28,101 nt of DNA, taken from positions 1 through 28,101 of the forward strand of contig DAIRDH010000043.1 in the NCBI GenBank assembly GCA_036796255.1, read 5' to 3'. The stretch is from T3Sed10-241 sp036796255 (lineage in GTDB: Bacteria; Bacteroidota; Bacteroidia; Flavobacteriales_D; Cryomorphaceae). Positions 1 to 8,327 of this stretch are shown here, piece by piece. The notes under the pieces were generated by a model. That model saw only the letters and a list, made by a program, of their open reading frames with translations, searched no databases and was not told where the DNA came from. Positions within the stretch are counted from its first letter, which is position 1. Every line of letters starts with the position of its first letter. Made by a program: the position numbers and the translations under genes.

Positions 1-2
1 CT

Positions 3-2045
3 AGAGAAACCTTGCCAAATATGCCTTACTTGGCGCTTTACAACAAGTTTACCGGCACGATAAGATTTTTAGGCATGTGGCCAAATTCTCAAGATACCTG
101 GGACATTATCAAATTTACTGTAAGCTTGCCGAAAAAAAAGCTGCCTGTACCTGCAAATAGTGATTTCGGTTCCTTACAAGCAACGAATCTTCTTTCAATT
201 CAAGGGGATGCGGCTCAACCACTTGATCAAAAAACTGATGAAAATGTTTATGAAATCATCACTGAATTTCCAGGAACAAGTCGAGGCAGCTACTTCTTTT
301 GGTTTGATCTTCCGGTCGCATATGATCCTTGTATCTGCGATAATGACGTTGCCATCGTAATAACATCTGAGCAGGTTCAATCCTGGGATTTAACTATAAA
401 GGGGACCTTAGACGGTCAAATTATCCAACAAACTTCACCTCATTCAACCAACAATTCGTCCTCTCTAGTTTTTCAGCGAATAATCGGGGCTGCCGGTGCT
501 ACTGTCGCTGCCATTGCTACCAAAGGTGCTGTTATACAAACATCTCAGTTTGCAGGACTTTTGGATATTTTCAAAAATCAATCAGGTGCTAGCAACCAGA
601 CAACACAAAGCGCATCGATTTTGCAGCAGCTTTTAAATACAACAGGCAACATTATTTATGATCCTAACAAAATGGAATGGCGCAATCTTTCTGGCGACTC
701 AACAATGACCCCTCAAGATTACAACAACCTGTTTTCAGGTATCGGATCTTTCCTAAATGCGGGGGTGAACTATAAAAATCCTGCTGCAAAAAGCACCCAG
801 CAACGTAGCTCATTGGTAGGTAGACTTACAGCAACTGGTACTGCAATCAATACAGGACAATCAGGTGACAGGCAGTATTGGGGGGTGCCAGGATCCAGGT
901 GGACCGATGATCTATTGGAAATAGAGGAGGTTAAATTAGAAAACAGCCTTAACATTCGTTATCCCGAATATCCAATTTATAATAATCCACTTGGAGTTTT
1001 TACTCTAACAGAAACGCCAACCATTCAAGTTCGACGAGATGACCTACTTCTATGCACATTTGAAGAATTATATTGGGATCCTGATTTTGGAATAGTAGAC
1101 ACATTGTATTCAGATGACCTGAAAACCAGATTCACTGTTTTTTTTGATCATGAACAGTTCAAGTATGCTTTCAATCCTGCACTGGACTTGAATTTTGATG
1201 CAACGACAATCAAGGCTTCAATAGTGGTTAAAAAAAATCTCGGAAGCTCAACTGATTTTCAAACTAAAATCTACGCAGATGAAAACGGCAACTTTTGCAA
1301 TGGATTTCCAGGATACTTGAATGTCTACGAGAGCTTCACCGAAATTCAGCTCGTAAATGGATTAAATTTTGAGCGAGATTTTGAAAAAAGCATGGTCAGT
1401 ATTCCTGTACCAATTGATGACTTTAACGAGATGGTAGGCATGTTCGTNNNNNNNNNNNNNNNNNNNNNNNNNNNNNNNNNNNNNNNNNNNNNNNNNNNNN
1501 NNNNNNNNNNNNNNNNNNNNNNNNNNNNNNNNNNNNNNNNNNNNNNNGATTCACCTTTGGGTACAACCAAACTCGTTTCACCAAGCGTGATTCATATGAA
1601 GCCTGGTGCTCAAATCAGCCCCAACATGCACCTAAAGATAGGTTACCCGTTCAATTCCGTCTATCCGCAAGAGCCCTTAAGCCACAGTGAAGTGACAGCA
1701 TTTTGTGGAAGTAATAAATATCAAGCCAACGGTTTTTCTGCCAATGCAAAGGATATAGACTACTCTGAGTATTTCGATGACTTAATTGCTGAAAAGCATC
1801 CAGAAACTTCAATTTCTTTGTATCCAAATCCGGCCCGATCAGAAATTACGCTTACCGCTTATGGTGGTGACTTGATTTCCATAACTATTTATGATCTCGC
1901 GGGCAGACCTGTGATTCAGGCGACACCAGGTAGCGCAGGAAATGAATATCGCGTTGACATTAATAAACTACCCTCTGGTATTTACTTATTACAGGTCACT
2001 TGCGGCGAAAAGGTCCACTCCGAGAAACTCGTAGTGGCTAGGTAA
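3..2045 (+). CDS. Large T9SS cargo protein, 5' end outside window, interrupted by assembly gap
   Basis: The frame is open from the left edge (Arg-Glu-Thr codons lie before the first possible TTG at 12), so the gene probably starts upstream and this is its C-terminal part. Taking TTG 12 as residue 1, residues 600-677 form a type A T9SS sorting tail: it begins SISLYPNPARSEITL, continues through ITIYDLAGRPV and LPSGIYLLQV, and ends EKLVVAR. Such tails direct export through the T9SS and attachment at the cell surface or release. The body resembles the large secreted or surface proteins of unknown function common in Bacteroidota; I see no catalytic motif. Residues around 480-513 are N. Because a 100-N gap is a placeholder, the frame continuity across it proves nothing, and two different genes could be joined here. 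The coding sequence is visibly AT-richer than the rest of the window. A strong terminator follows the TAA. Confidence 0.75.
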   Translation, partial: RETLPNMPYLALYNKFTGTIRFLGMWPNSQDTWDIIKFTVSLPKKKLPVPANSDFGSLQATNLLSIQGDAAQPLDQKTDENVYEIITEFPGTSRGSYFFWFDLPVAYDPCICDNDVAIVITSEQVQSWDLTIKGTLDGQIIQQTSPHSTNNSSSLVFQRIIGAAGATVAAIATKGAVIQTSQFAGLLDIFKNQSGASNQTTQSASILQQLLNTTGNIIYDPNKMEWRNLSGDSTMTPQDYNNLFSGIGSFLNAGVNYKNPAAKSTQQRSSLVGRLTATGTAINTGQSGDRQYWGVPGSRWTDDLLEIEEVKLENSLNIRYPEYPIYNNPLGVFTLTETPTIQVRRDDLLLCTFEELYWDPDFGIVDTLYSDDLKTRFTVFFDHEQFKYAFNPALDLNFDATTIKASIVVKKNLGSSTDFQTKIYADENGNFCNGFPGYLNVYESFTEIQLVNGLNFERDFEKSMVSIPVPIDDFNEMVGMFXXXXXXXXXXXXXXXXXXXXXXXXXXXXXXXXXXDSPLGTTKLVSPSVIHMKPGAQISPNMHLKIGYPFNSVYPQEPLSHSEVTAFCGSNKYQANGFSANAKDIDYSEYFDDLIAEKHPETSISLYPNPARSEITLTAYGGDLISITIYDLAGRPVIQATPGSAGNEYRVDINKLPSGIYLLQVTCGEKVHSEKLVVAR
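1448..1547. other. Assembly gap, exactly 100 N
   Basis: One hundred consecutive N characters, a conventional placeholder for a scaffold gap of unknown length. The T9SS cargo frame happens to stay open across it, but the true distance and the continuity of the gene are unknown. Confidence 0.99.
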
Positions 2046-2067
2046 ATAAATTTGCACTTTTGAAGCT

Positions 2068-2115
2068 AAAGTACCCTCAGGCCCGGTTACCGAGTTTGAG
2101 GGTATTTTCTTTTTG
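2068..2115 (+). terminator. Rho-independent terminator of the T9SS cargo gene
   Basis: A perfect 8-bp inverted repeat, TACCCTCA (2072-2079) and TGAGGGTA (2097-2104), is extended outward by one G-U and three A-U pairs and followed by a T-rich run (TTTTCTTTTT). It begins 23 nt after the TAA of the cargo gene. The 17-nt loop contains a further small palindrome (CGGTTACCG). Confidence 0.85.
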
Positions 2116-2355
2116 CTTAGTGCCTTGCCTTGAGAAAGATGCCACGAACTACGCAGCACTTCAATATGTTGATATCCTCTAGTTATAACAGACAGAAGTC
2201 AGAAAATCAAGAGAAGGCCCATTAGCATTTATAAGCTCCATCCAGTTTTCTCGCGCAGCGCCGCAGAGTTCGACATTTCTCAGGCCTACACTCAATCGCG
2301 GGCAAACCTACACCAACTCCGAAGTCCTCATCAAAGCTAATTTACCTCAAAACCC

Positions 2356-2389
2356 TTGGTTAAAATCGCCCTTCGATTGTTTACTTTGC
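2356..2389 (+). promoter_or_regulatory. Putative Bacteroidota-type promoter of the ribD operon
   Basis: TTG (2356-2358) is followed after about 23 nt by TACTTTGC (2382-2389), close to the Bacteroidota sigma-70 pattern TTG...TAnnTTTG. The last G of TTTG lies only 4 nt before the ribD ATG, so a start site at the usual spacing would fall on or beside the ATG. Mapped only by eye. Confidence 0.45.
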
Positions 2390-2392
2390 ATT

Positions 2393-3454
2393 ATGAATAA
2401 GGATACATTTTACATGATGCGCTGCCTTGAGTTGGCACAAAAAGGCATGGGCCGTGTAAGTCCCAATCCCATGGTTGGGGCAGTCCTTGTATGCAATGAC
2501 CTCATTGTGGGCAGCGGATTTCACCGCAGCTACGGTGGCCCGCATGCTGAAGTATATGCCATTGAGGCCGCTCCCGACCCGGGCGTATTGCAGCGCAGCA
2601 CGCTTTACGTAAATCTTGAACCCTGTGCCCACCACGGCAAAACACCTCCATGCGCTGAGCTGGTCATCAATTCGGGCATCCCGCGCGTGGTGGTTGCGCA
2701 GCAAGACCCCAACCCCTTGGTGTCGGGTAAGGGAATCGCCCTGATGCGCGAAGCGGGAATTCAAGTCAACGTAGGCATCTGCGAAGCTGAAAGCCGCCAC
2801 CTGAATAGGCGTTTCAATACCTTTCACACTGCGAGCAGACCCTATGTGGTGCTCAAGTGGGCGCGCTCTATGGATGGATTTATGGATGTAAACCGCGATG
2901 ACAACACGGAGCAAGGCGTGCATTGGATAAGCCATCCATCGACCAAAAAGCTGGTGCACCGCTGGCGGGCCGAGGAAGCCGCCATTATGGTAGGCGCCAC
3001 CACCCTGGCCAACGACGACCCCTCGCTGACCACCCGCGATTTTGCCGGAAGGCAACCCCACCGCATCGTGCTCTCACAACGCGGCAACCTCGCCGTAAAG
3101 TCGAGGCTCTTTCACGACGGCATGCCGGTAGAAGTGATCTCGCAGAAAGGAGGGCCCGTTTCGCCTCTGCTTGCGGCAAATGGGCAGCTGCAATGGACGG
3201 TTTCCCAAGGCGATGAAAACCTGGTAGAAACTGCGCTGCGCTCGCTGTACGCCAAAGGGATCACCAGCGTATTGGTAGAAGGTGGCGCCGAAACCCTGGG
3301 CAGCTTCATTGCGCTCAACCTCTGGGACGAGGTGCGCATCATCACCTCGCCAAGGGCCATGGGCAGTGGCAAGCCCGCACCGCACCTCGACATGATACCC
3401 GAACAGCAGGCCTATTTTGGCGAAGACCTCATCAGCACCTACTACCGGCAATGA
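2393..3454 (+). CDS. ribD: Bifunctional riboflavin biosynthesis deaminase/reductase RibD
   Basis: RibD carries out two successive cytosolic steps of riboflavin synthesis: deamination of the pyrimidine made by GTP cyclohydrolase II, then NADPH-dependent reduction of the ribosyl side chain. The N-terminal half (about residues 1-145) is a cytidine-deaminase-like zinc domain opening CLELAQKGMGRVSPNPMVGA, with HAE at 51-53 and PCAHHGKTPPC supplying Cys78 and Cys87, the expected zinc ligands and catalytic Glu. The C-terminal half (about 150-353) is the reductase, with VVLKWARSMDG and a nucleotide-binding region ending VLVEGGAETLGSF. At 353 aa it is of normal length. It is the first gene of a four-gene operon; its TGA overlaps the ATG of the next gene by 4 nt (ATGA). 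Confidence 0.95.
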   Translation: MNKDTFYMMRCLELAQKGMGRVSPNPMVGAVLVCNDLIVGSGFHRSYGGPHAEVYAIEAAPDPGVLQRSTLYVNLEPCAHHGKTPPCAELVINSGIPRVVVAQQDPNPLVSGKGIALMREAGIQVNVGICEAESRHLNRRFNTFHTASRPYVVLKWARSMDGFMDVNRDDNTEQGVHWISHPSTKKLVHRWRAEEAAIMVGATTLANDDPSLTTRDFAGRQPHRIVLSQRGNLAVKSRLFHDGMPVEVISQKGGPVSPLLAANGQLQWTVSQGDENLVETALRSLYAKGITSVLVEGGAETLGSFIALNLWDEVRIITSPRAMGSGKPAPHLDMIPEQQAYFGEDLISTYYRQ

Positions 3455-4329
3455 TCTTGCTGCTCCTAAGCATTATATGCTCCACTTCGATTTACGTGCT
3501 GTTCAAGCTATTCAAGAAGTATGGCATCGACACCCTGCAAGCCATTGTGATCAATTATTTCGTCGCAGCGGCTTTCGGATTGTGGTTTTTGGGGCCCAGC
3601 GCTGAAAATTTCCAAAGCCTGCTGCAAGCGCCCTGGCTCATTTGGGCCGCAGTGGTCGGCATACTGTTCATCAGCCTGTTTTACGTGATGGCGCTGGTGA
3701 GCCAGCAATTTGGCATCACCGTTACTTCCATTGCCTCCAAAATGTCGCTGCTCATTCCCGTGGTTATTCTGATCGCGATAGACCCCGATGAAGGGCTCAG
3801 CATCACCAAAGCTGCCGGGGTACTTACGGGCGTGGTGGCTGTGATTCTGGCTTCCGCCAAAGGGGGCACCAAAGCCGCTGAAGGTGCCTCGGTGCTGTTG
3901 CCCATTGTGCTTTTTGCCGGCAGCGGCGGACTTGATTTCCTGCTCGCCATGGTGCAAAAAAACTTTCTTGTCAGCGATTTGCAATACCGGCAGTTTGTAC
4001 CCGTGCCTTTTTTGGTGGCTGCCATCCTGGGTTCTATCGCGCTCGTGCTGAGGTCGCGAAAGACCAAAATTCCATTTACGAAAGTGAACTTCGCAGGCGG
4101 CATAGCACTTGGCCTGGTCAACTATGGCAGCATTTACTTCGTACTCAAGGTGATCGGAAGTGGGATTATGGACAGGTCGAGCGCCATTCCGGCCAACAAC
4201 ATCGGTATCGTGTTGCTCTCTGCATTGGTGGGTTTGCTCTTTTTCAGGGAGCGCCTTACGGCAAAAAATGTGGTAGGCGTGGCTCTGGCGAGCATCTCTA
4301 TTTTCATTTTGACCTATTTCGCGTCTTGA
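3451..4329 (+). CDS. EamA/DMT-family inner-membrane transporter
   Basis: A 292-aa, very hydrophobic protein with about ten membrane segments arranged as two EamA-like halves, beginning MILLLLSIICSTSIYVLFKL. The C-terminal half has the drug/metabolite transporter signature FFRERLTAKNVVGVALASIS. Family members export or import small metabolites; the substrate cannot be read from sequence. The start overlaps the ribD stop (ATGA) and the end overlaps the next start, so translation is probably coupled. Lying between ribD and yigZ is an arrangement I recall from other Bacteroidota. A flavin-related substrate would be a guess from context only. Confidence 0.85.
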   Translation: MILLLLSIICSTSIYVLFKLFKKYGIDTLQAIVINYFVAAAFGLWFLGPSAENFQSLLQAPWLIWAAVVGILFISLFYVMALVSQQFGITVTSIASKMSLLIPVVILIAIDPDEGLSITKAAGVLTGVVAVILASAKGGTKAAEGASVLLPIVLFAGSGGLDFLLAMVQKNFLVSDLQYRQFVPVPFLVAAILGSIALVLRSRKTKIPFTKVNFAGGIALGLVNYGSIYFVLKVIGSGIMDRSSAIPANNIGIVLLSALVGLLFFRERLTAKNVVGVALASISIFILTYFAS

Positions 4330-4934
4330 CCAGTTCGTACCGCACCATAAGCGCATCTGGCGAAAGCCTGTACAAGGTGAAAGGCAGCAAACACCTCGGT
4401 TTTGCCATGGCCGCTGCCGATGAAGAAGGGATCAATGTGGCCCTTGAACAATTGCGAAAGGCCCACCACACTGCCAACCATGTGTGCTATGCATGGCGGC
4501 TCGGCATTGATCAGATGTACCACCGCGCCAATGACGACGGAGAGCCCGCCAACTCGGCCGGGATGCCGATTCTGGGCCAGATAGAAAAATACGAACTTAC
4601 CCATGTGCTCGTGGCAGTGGTGCGCTACTTTGGCGGCACCAAGCTCGGTGTGGGAGGTTTGATCGACGCCTACCGAAGCGCCGCACAAATGGCTATTGAA
4701 TCGGCCACCATTGAGGAGCGGCACCTGATGAGCCACTTCAAGCTGCACTTTCCCTACGAGCGCATGAGCGAGGTAATGCTCGCCATTCGCGTGCAGGGAT
4801 GGGAGAGCAGTGAGCACGATTTCAGGCAAAGCTGCGCGGTGACCATCGCCCTCCCACCCGAAAAAGCTGACGATGTGGACCTCATCTTCGCAGGATTTGA
4901 CGACATTCGCAGCGAACATTTAGGAACATTTTGA
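4326..4934 (+). CDS. YigZ/IMPACT family protein
   Basis: A 202-aa protein with the N-terminal IMPACT (UPF0029) domain: LYKVKGSKHLGFA near the N terminus, EPANSAGMPILGQIE, then VRYFGGTKLGVGGLIDAYR, the family hallmark. A smaller C-terminal domain of the YigZ type follows. Bacterial members have no firmly assigned role; the eukaryotic relative IMPACT regulates the GCN2 kinase. The start is TTG at 4326, overlapping the TGA of the transporter gene by 4 nt (TTGA). No ATG occurs in frame until inside the conserved domain, so a non-ATG start is well supported. The gene ends in a TGATG overlap with the next gene. Confidence 0.9.
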   Translation: MTSSYRTISASGESLYKVKGSKHLGFAMAAADEEGINVALEQLRKAHHTANHVCYAWRLGIDQMYHRANDDGEPANSAGMPILGQIEKYELTHVLVAVVRYFGGTKLGVGGLIDAYRSAAQMAIESATIEERHLMSHFKLHFPYERMSEVMLAIRVQGWESSEHDFRQSCAVTIALPPEKADDVDLIFAGFDDIRSEHLGTF

Positions 4935-5884
4935 TGGATTACACTTTGCTGCGCACCTTGTGTGCCATACCTGCAACAGCGGGCGATGAAGGCCTCATGG
5001 CCGACTTTCTTGTCAAGTATTTTGAAGAACACAGCGCGAGCTTCAAGGTAAAACCACAGATCTTTCACGGCCCTGGTTTTCAGGATATGGTAATCGCAGT
5101 ATTTGGAAAGCCCCGCACCGCAATTTTCGCCCATACTGACACTGTAGGATACTGTGTGGCACATGGAAAGGAGCTCTTTAAGGTGGGCAATCCTAAAGCC
5201 GAAGACGGAACAAAGCTACAGGGATTTCACAATGGCGAACTCGCCCAGTGCACCTTGCGCATCGAGAAAGAAAAGAGCGCTAAAAAAGACAAGGAGAGCA
5301 AGCCTGAAAAATACCATTACGAAGGCAAGGTGCGCTTTGAGCCCGGTACCCCGCTCACCTATGTGCCCGAGTGGAAGGAAACCAAAAAGTACATCTCTTG
5401 CGCCTACATGGACGACAGGCTTGGGGTGTGGAATGCACTGCTACAAGCACACACCCTCGAAAATGGCGCTTTGGTATTCGGCACGTACGAGGAGACTGGC
5501 GGCGGTGGCGCACAGGTGGCAGGCCGCTTCCTTCAGGAAAAATTTGGCGTGCAGCAGGCGCTTATTTCAGATGTGACATTGCTGAGCGATCATATCAAAC
5601 ACAACAAAGGCGTGGCCATCAGCATGCGCGACCGCGGCATACCCCGGCAATCGTTTGTGCGCAAGGTGATCAGCATTGCAAGTGAAACCGATATAGCCCA
5701 CCAGCTCGAAGTGGAAAACGCCGGAGGAAGCGATGGCATATCCCTGCAAAACAGCAGCTATAGCTGGGATTGGTGCTTTATAGGCCCTCCCGAAGACAAG
5801 TACCATCAGCCCGGCGAGAAAGTGGCCAAAGCCGACGCCGAAGCCATGGTGGCGCTTTATAAAGTGCTTATGGAGCGGCTTTAG
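4934..5884 (+). CDS. M42-like family metallopeptidase (aminopeptidase)
   Basis: A 316-aa cytosolic di-zinc peptidase, probably trimming amino acids from peptides. Metal-binding and catalytic motifs appear in the right order: AHTDTVGY (His67, Asp69), YMDDRLGVWNAL (Asp160-Asp161), TYEETGGGGA (Glu186-Glu187), SDVT (Asp213) and KYHQPGE (His291). A lysine/glutamate-rich insert at about 111-127 is unlike typical family members. The ATG at 4934 shares one base with the upstream TGA (TGATG); a TTG one codon earlier is possible but less likely. The protein is somewhat shorter than common M42 enzymes (about 340-360 aa). It is the last gene of the ribD operon; no hairpin terminator was seen after it. 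Confidence 0.85.
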   Translation: MDYTLLRTLCAIPATAGDEGLMADFLVKYFEEHSASFKVKPQIFHGPGFQDMVIAVFGKPRTAIFAHTDTVGYCVAHGKELFKVGNPKAEDGTKLQGFHNGELAQCTLRIEKEKSAKKDKESKPEKYHYEGKVRFEPGTPLTYVPEWKETKKYISCAYMDDRLGVWNALLQAHTLENGALVFGTYEETGGGGAQVAGRFLQEKFGVQQALISDVTLLSDHIKHNKGVAISMRDRGIPRQSFVRKVISIASETDIAHQLEVENAGGSDGISLQNSSYSWDWCFIGPPEDKYHQPGEKVAKADAEAMVALYKVLMERL

Positions 5885-6063
5885 ATCAGGTCAAAACATT
5901 CTAGCTCAATCGAATTTAAGAATTTGCCAATAAGATATACATCCAAATTAAGGGATCTGCTAATCAAAGTCCTTCACTTCGTGTTACCTTTCAGCATACC
6001 TTTCGATTTTGCGGAGGCAAAAACCTCAGCACACGGAATCGCAAGGCTAAAAATATTCAATCC

Positions 6064-7422
6064 ATGAAAAATGTAACCATCGTAGGAGCGGGTCTGGTAG
6101 GCTCACTGCTCGCCGCCAATCTTTCGAAAAAAGGCTACCGTGTAAGCGTGTATGAACGCAGACCCGATATGCGCAACGTGCAACTTGTGGCTGGAAAATC
6201 CATCAACCTCGCACTGAGCAATCGCGGGTGGAAAGCACTCGACCTATTGGGCTTGCGGGAGAAGGTAGAATCTATCGCCATCCCCATGCACGGTAGGAAG
6301 ATACACGACATTGAGGGCAATGTAAGCTACCAGCCCTATGGCCGCGAAGGCCAGGCCATCTATTCGGTATCGCGGGGTGAACTCAATTGCCTGCTGATGG
6401 ATGCCGCTGAAAAGCAGGAAGGTGTAGAAATGAACTTCGGGTGGAAATGTGTGGAGGTTGATTTTGACAAGAACACTGCGCACTTTGAACATTTGGAAAC
6501 AGGTGAACAAAAGCTGGTCAAATCCGACCTGATTTTCGGAACGGATGGCGCCTTCTCACAGGTGCGTGCAGATATGCAGAAAACACGCAGATTCAATTAC
6601 CAGCAGGAATTCATTCCCCATGGCTACCGCGAGCTGCTCTTGCCAGCAGGAGAAGGTGGATCTTTCCTTATGGAAAAAAATGCGCTGCACATTTGGCCGC
6701 GCGGTGGGTATATGCTCATTGCCCTGCCCAATTTGGACGGCAGCTTCACCTGCACCTTGTTTATGCCCTACGAGGGCAAGCACTCCTTCGCATCGCTCAA
6801 CAGTGACGAAGCCGTTGACCGTTTTTTCAAGGAAGTGTTCCCCGATTTTCACGCCATGATGCCCGATCTGGTAGGCGATTACAAGAGCCATCCCCTTTCC
6901 GATCTCGTGATCATCCGCTGCTACCCCTGGGTGCGCAACAATACCTGTTTGCTTGGCGATGCATCTCACGCCATCGTACCCTTTTACGGACAAGGTATGA
7001 ATTCGGGATTTGAGGATTGCAGCGTGATGGATGAACTTATTCACCACCATGGGCACGACTGGGACACCATACTTCAGAAATTTCAGGAGCAGCGCAAACC
7101 CGATGCCGATGCAATTGCCGAACTCGCAATGCGCAATTACATTGAAATGCGAGACCTTGTAGGCGATCCTTCGTTTTTGCTGCAAAAGAAAATAGAGGCC
7201 CGCCTCCACGAGCGCCATCCCGACAAGTGGATGCCGCTTTACACACAGGTCACCTTCAGCCACAGGCGGTATTCAGAAGCCCTTGCTGAAGGCAAAGCCC
7301 AGGATGCTATTATGGCTCCTTTCATGCAGCAGCCCGACATTTCTGACAAATGGGACAGCGAGCAATTGGAGCACGAAATACTGGCGGAAAAAAAGCGTTT
7401 GGTAGAGAAACCCCGAGTGTGA
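6064..7422 (+). CDS. kmo: Kynurenine 3-monooxygenase
   Basis: A 452-aa FAD-dependent aromatic hydroxylase that converts L-kynurenine to 3-hydroxykynurenine using NADPH and O2. The N-terminal FAD-binding site is GAGLVG (8-13). It is followed by the KMO-specific stretch GKSINLALSNRGWKAL, the RYF-type region GTDGAFSQVR, and the second FAD motif GDASHAIVPFYGQGMNSG, which is nearly invariant in KMO. Length and motifs clearly separate it from generic p-hydroxybenzoate-type hydroxylases. No other kynurenine-pathway gene (kynureninase, tryptophan or 3-hydroxyanthranilate dioxygenase) is in the window. The downstream barrel gene begins 53 nt later and may be cotranscribed. Confidence 0.95.
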   Translation: MKNVTIVGAGLVGSLLAANLSKKGYRVSVYERRPDMRNVQLVAGKSINLALSNRGWKALDLLGLREKVESIAIPMHGRKIHDIEGNVSYQPYGREGQAIYSVSRGELNCLLMDAAEKQEGVEMNFGWKCVEVDFDKNTAHFEHLETGEQKLVKSDLIFGTDGAFSQVRADMQKTRRFNYQQEFIPHGYRELLLPAGEGGSFLMEKNALHIWPRGGYMLIALPNLDGSFTCTLFMPYEGKHSFASLNSDEAVDRFFKEVFPDFHAMMPDLVGDYKSHPLSDLVIIRCYPWVRNNTCLLGDASHAIVPFYGQGMNSGFEDCSVMDELIHHHGHDWDTILQKFQEQRKPDADAIAELAMRNYIEMRDLVGDPSFLLQKKIEARLHERHPDKWMPLYTQVTFSHRRYSEALAEGKAQDAIMAPFMQQPDISDKWDSEQLEHEILAEKKRLVEKPRV

Positions 7423-7475
7423 TCGTCCGTACTACAACAGCCCCCTTGAGCTTCCTTGGAAAAACGATCTGTAGT

Positions 7476-8327
7476 ATGCGTAAAATTCTTGCTTTTGCCC
7501 TAATAATGATGACAACCGCCTCCTGGGCTCAACAATCATCAGGACGTAAATACAAAGACGTATTTCCAACTTATGGCAACTTTCAACGGAAAGGTTGGAT
7601 TATAAGCCCCATGTTTACTTACACCCTTCCTCCCGTGAAGCAGGCGAGCCAAAGGCTATTCACCCAGGGTGACCAGATATACGACATTGAATACAACGCT
7701 TCAGGCCGAATTGGAATAGGCATCGAGGCAGGAAGATTTTACCTGATTGAAACCTCGCGCGTGCTTCATAGTGTCGAGTTCAATATTGGTGTAAAAACCC
7801 TCAGGGGGATAGAGCGGTTTGAGGCAACGCTGGACGATTCCAACCGGGTGGATCCATTTATTCTGAGAGGTGATGGTGATTTTAATTTCACTTATGCTAC
7901 TGCCAATGTGCGTATTAACTTCATCAAGCAACTCGGCGACTACACGTTTCTTTTAAATTCATTTGGCATCAATGCCGATTACATGTTTAGCGGCAACACG
8001 CGCTACAACGATCGCGGGCTCCCCATTCGGACTGCTCTCGGCGAGCCTTTTATTTTTCAGGCCAACTACCGCTTGGGTTATGGATTTAGAATGACCAAAA
8101 ATGTGATTGTGGTGCCGAGTGTTGAAACGCCCATCGTGACATTTGCTCCTTGGGAAGACGCAAAATCAACACTTTACGTTTTCAACTCAAGGTATAGGCC
8201 GCTCATATTCCGTTTATCGTTCATGTTGCTTGACAAAAAATCTAACCGCACCTGCCCTCCGAAAGGTCGGGGTAAGCGCAAGAACGAAACGCTCTTTGGG
8301 ATGAACACAGGGGCAACCCCCTGGTAA
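7476..8327 (+). CDS. Outer-membrane beta-barrel protein of unknown function
   Basis: A 283-aa protein starting MRKILAFALIMMTTASWAQ, a clear signal peptide with predicted cleavage after Ala or Gln near residue 19. The mature part shows alternating hydrophobic/polar strands with aromatic girdles, such as YGFRMTKNVIVVPSVETPIV and YRPLIFRLSFMLLDK, consistent with a small barrel of perhaps 8-10 strands. After the last strand a basic tail of about 30 residues contains CPPKGRGKRK, which would lie in the periplasm. I recognise no named family. The frame stays open upstream to 7350, but that part overlaps kmo and precedes the signal peptide, so ATG 7476 is preferred. The stop directly abuts the stop of the convergent MBL-fold gene. 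Confidence 0.75.
   Translation: MRKILAFALIMMTTASWAQQSSGRKYKDVFPTYGNFQRKGWIISPMFTYTLPPVKQASQRLFTQGDQIYDIEYNASGRIGIGIEAGRFYLIETSRVLHSVEFNIGVKTLRGIERFEATLDDSNRVDPFILRGDGDFNFTYATANVRINFIKQLGDYTFLLNSFGINADYMFSGNTRYNDRGLPIRTALGEPFIFQANYRLGYGFRMTKNVIVVPSVETPIVTFAPWEDAKSTLYVFNSRYRPLIFRLSFMLLDKKSNRTCPPKGRGKRKNETLFGMNTGATPW

Larger units (their letters stand above)
2046..2392. other. 347-nt intergenic region before ribD
   Basis: It contains the terminator at 2068-2115, a likely ribD promoter at 2356-2389, and at 2246-2270 a sequence reading on the minus strand CTCTGCGGCGCTGCGCGAG. From memory, that resembles a dispersed intergenic repeat seen in many Bacteroidota and other bacteria. I found no coding sequence or RNA gene in the remainder. 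Confidence 0.6.

Noticed and set aside
1448..1547. Frame continuity across the N run as evidence for one single gene
   Set aside because: The gap length is a placeholder, so an in-frame match has about a one-in-three chance of occurring anyway.
2381..3061. A 226-codon minus-strand frame opposite ribD
   Set aside because: The plus-strand RibD motifs are complete; the antisense translation matches nothing.
3508..4356. A 282-codon minus-strand frame opposite the EamA transporter gene
   Set aside because: The translation is rich in His, Asn and Gln with no membrane or enzyme motif, while the plus strand encodes a clear transporter; it is a shadow frame.
6556..7263. A 235-codon minus-strand frame opposite kmo
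   Set aside because: KMO is unambiguous on the plus strand; the antisense frame has no motif or plausible start context.
7350..7475. An upstream extension of the small barrel protein
   Set aside because: It would overlap the end of kmo and place about 40 residues before a typical signal peptide, so the ATG at 7476 is the better start.
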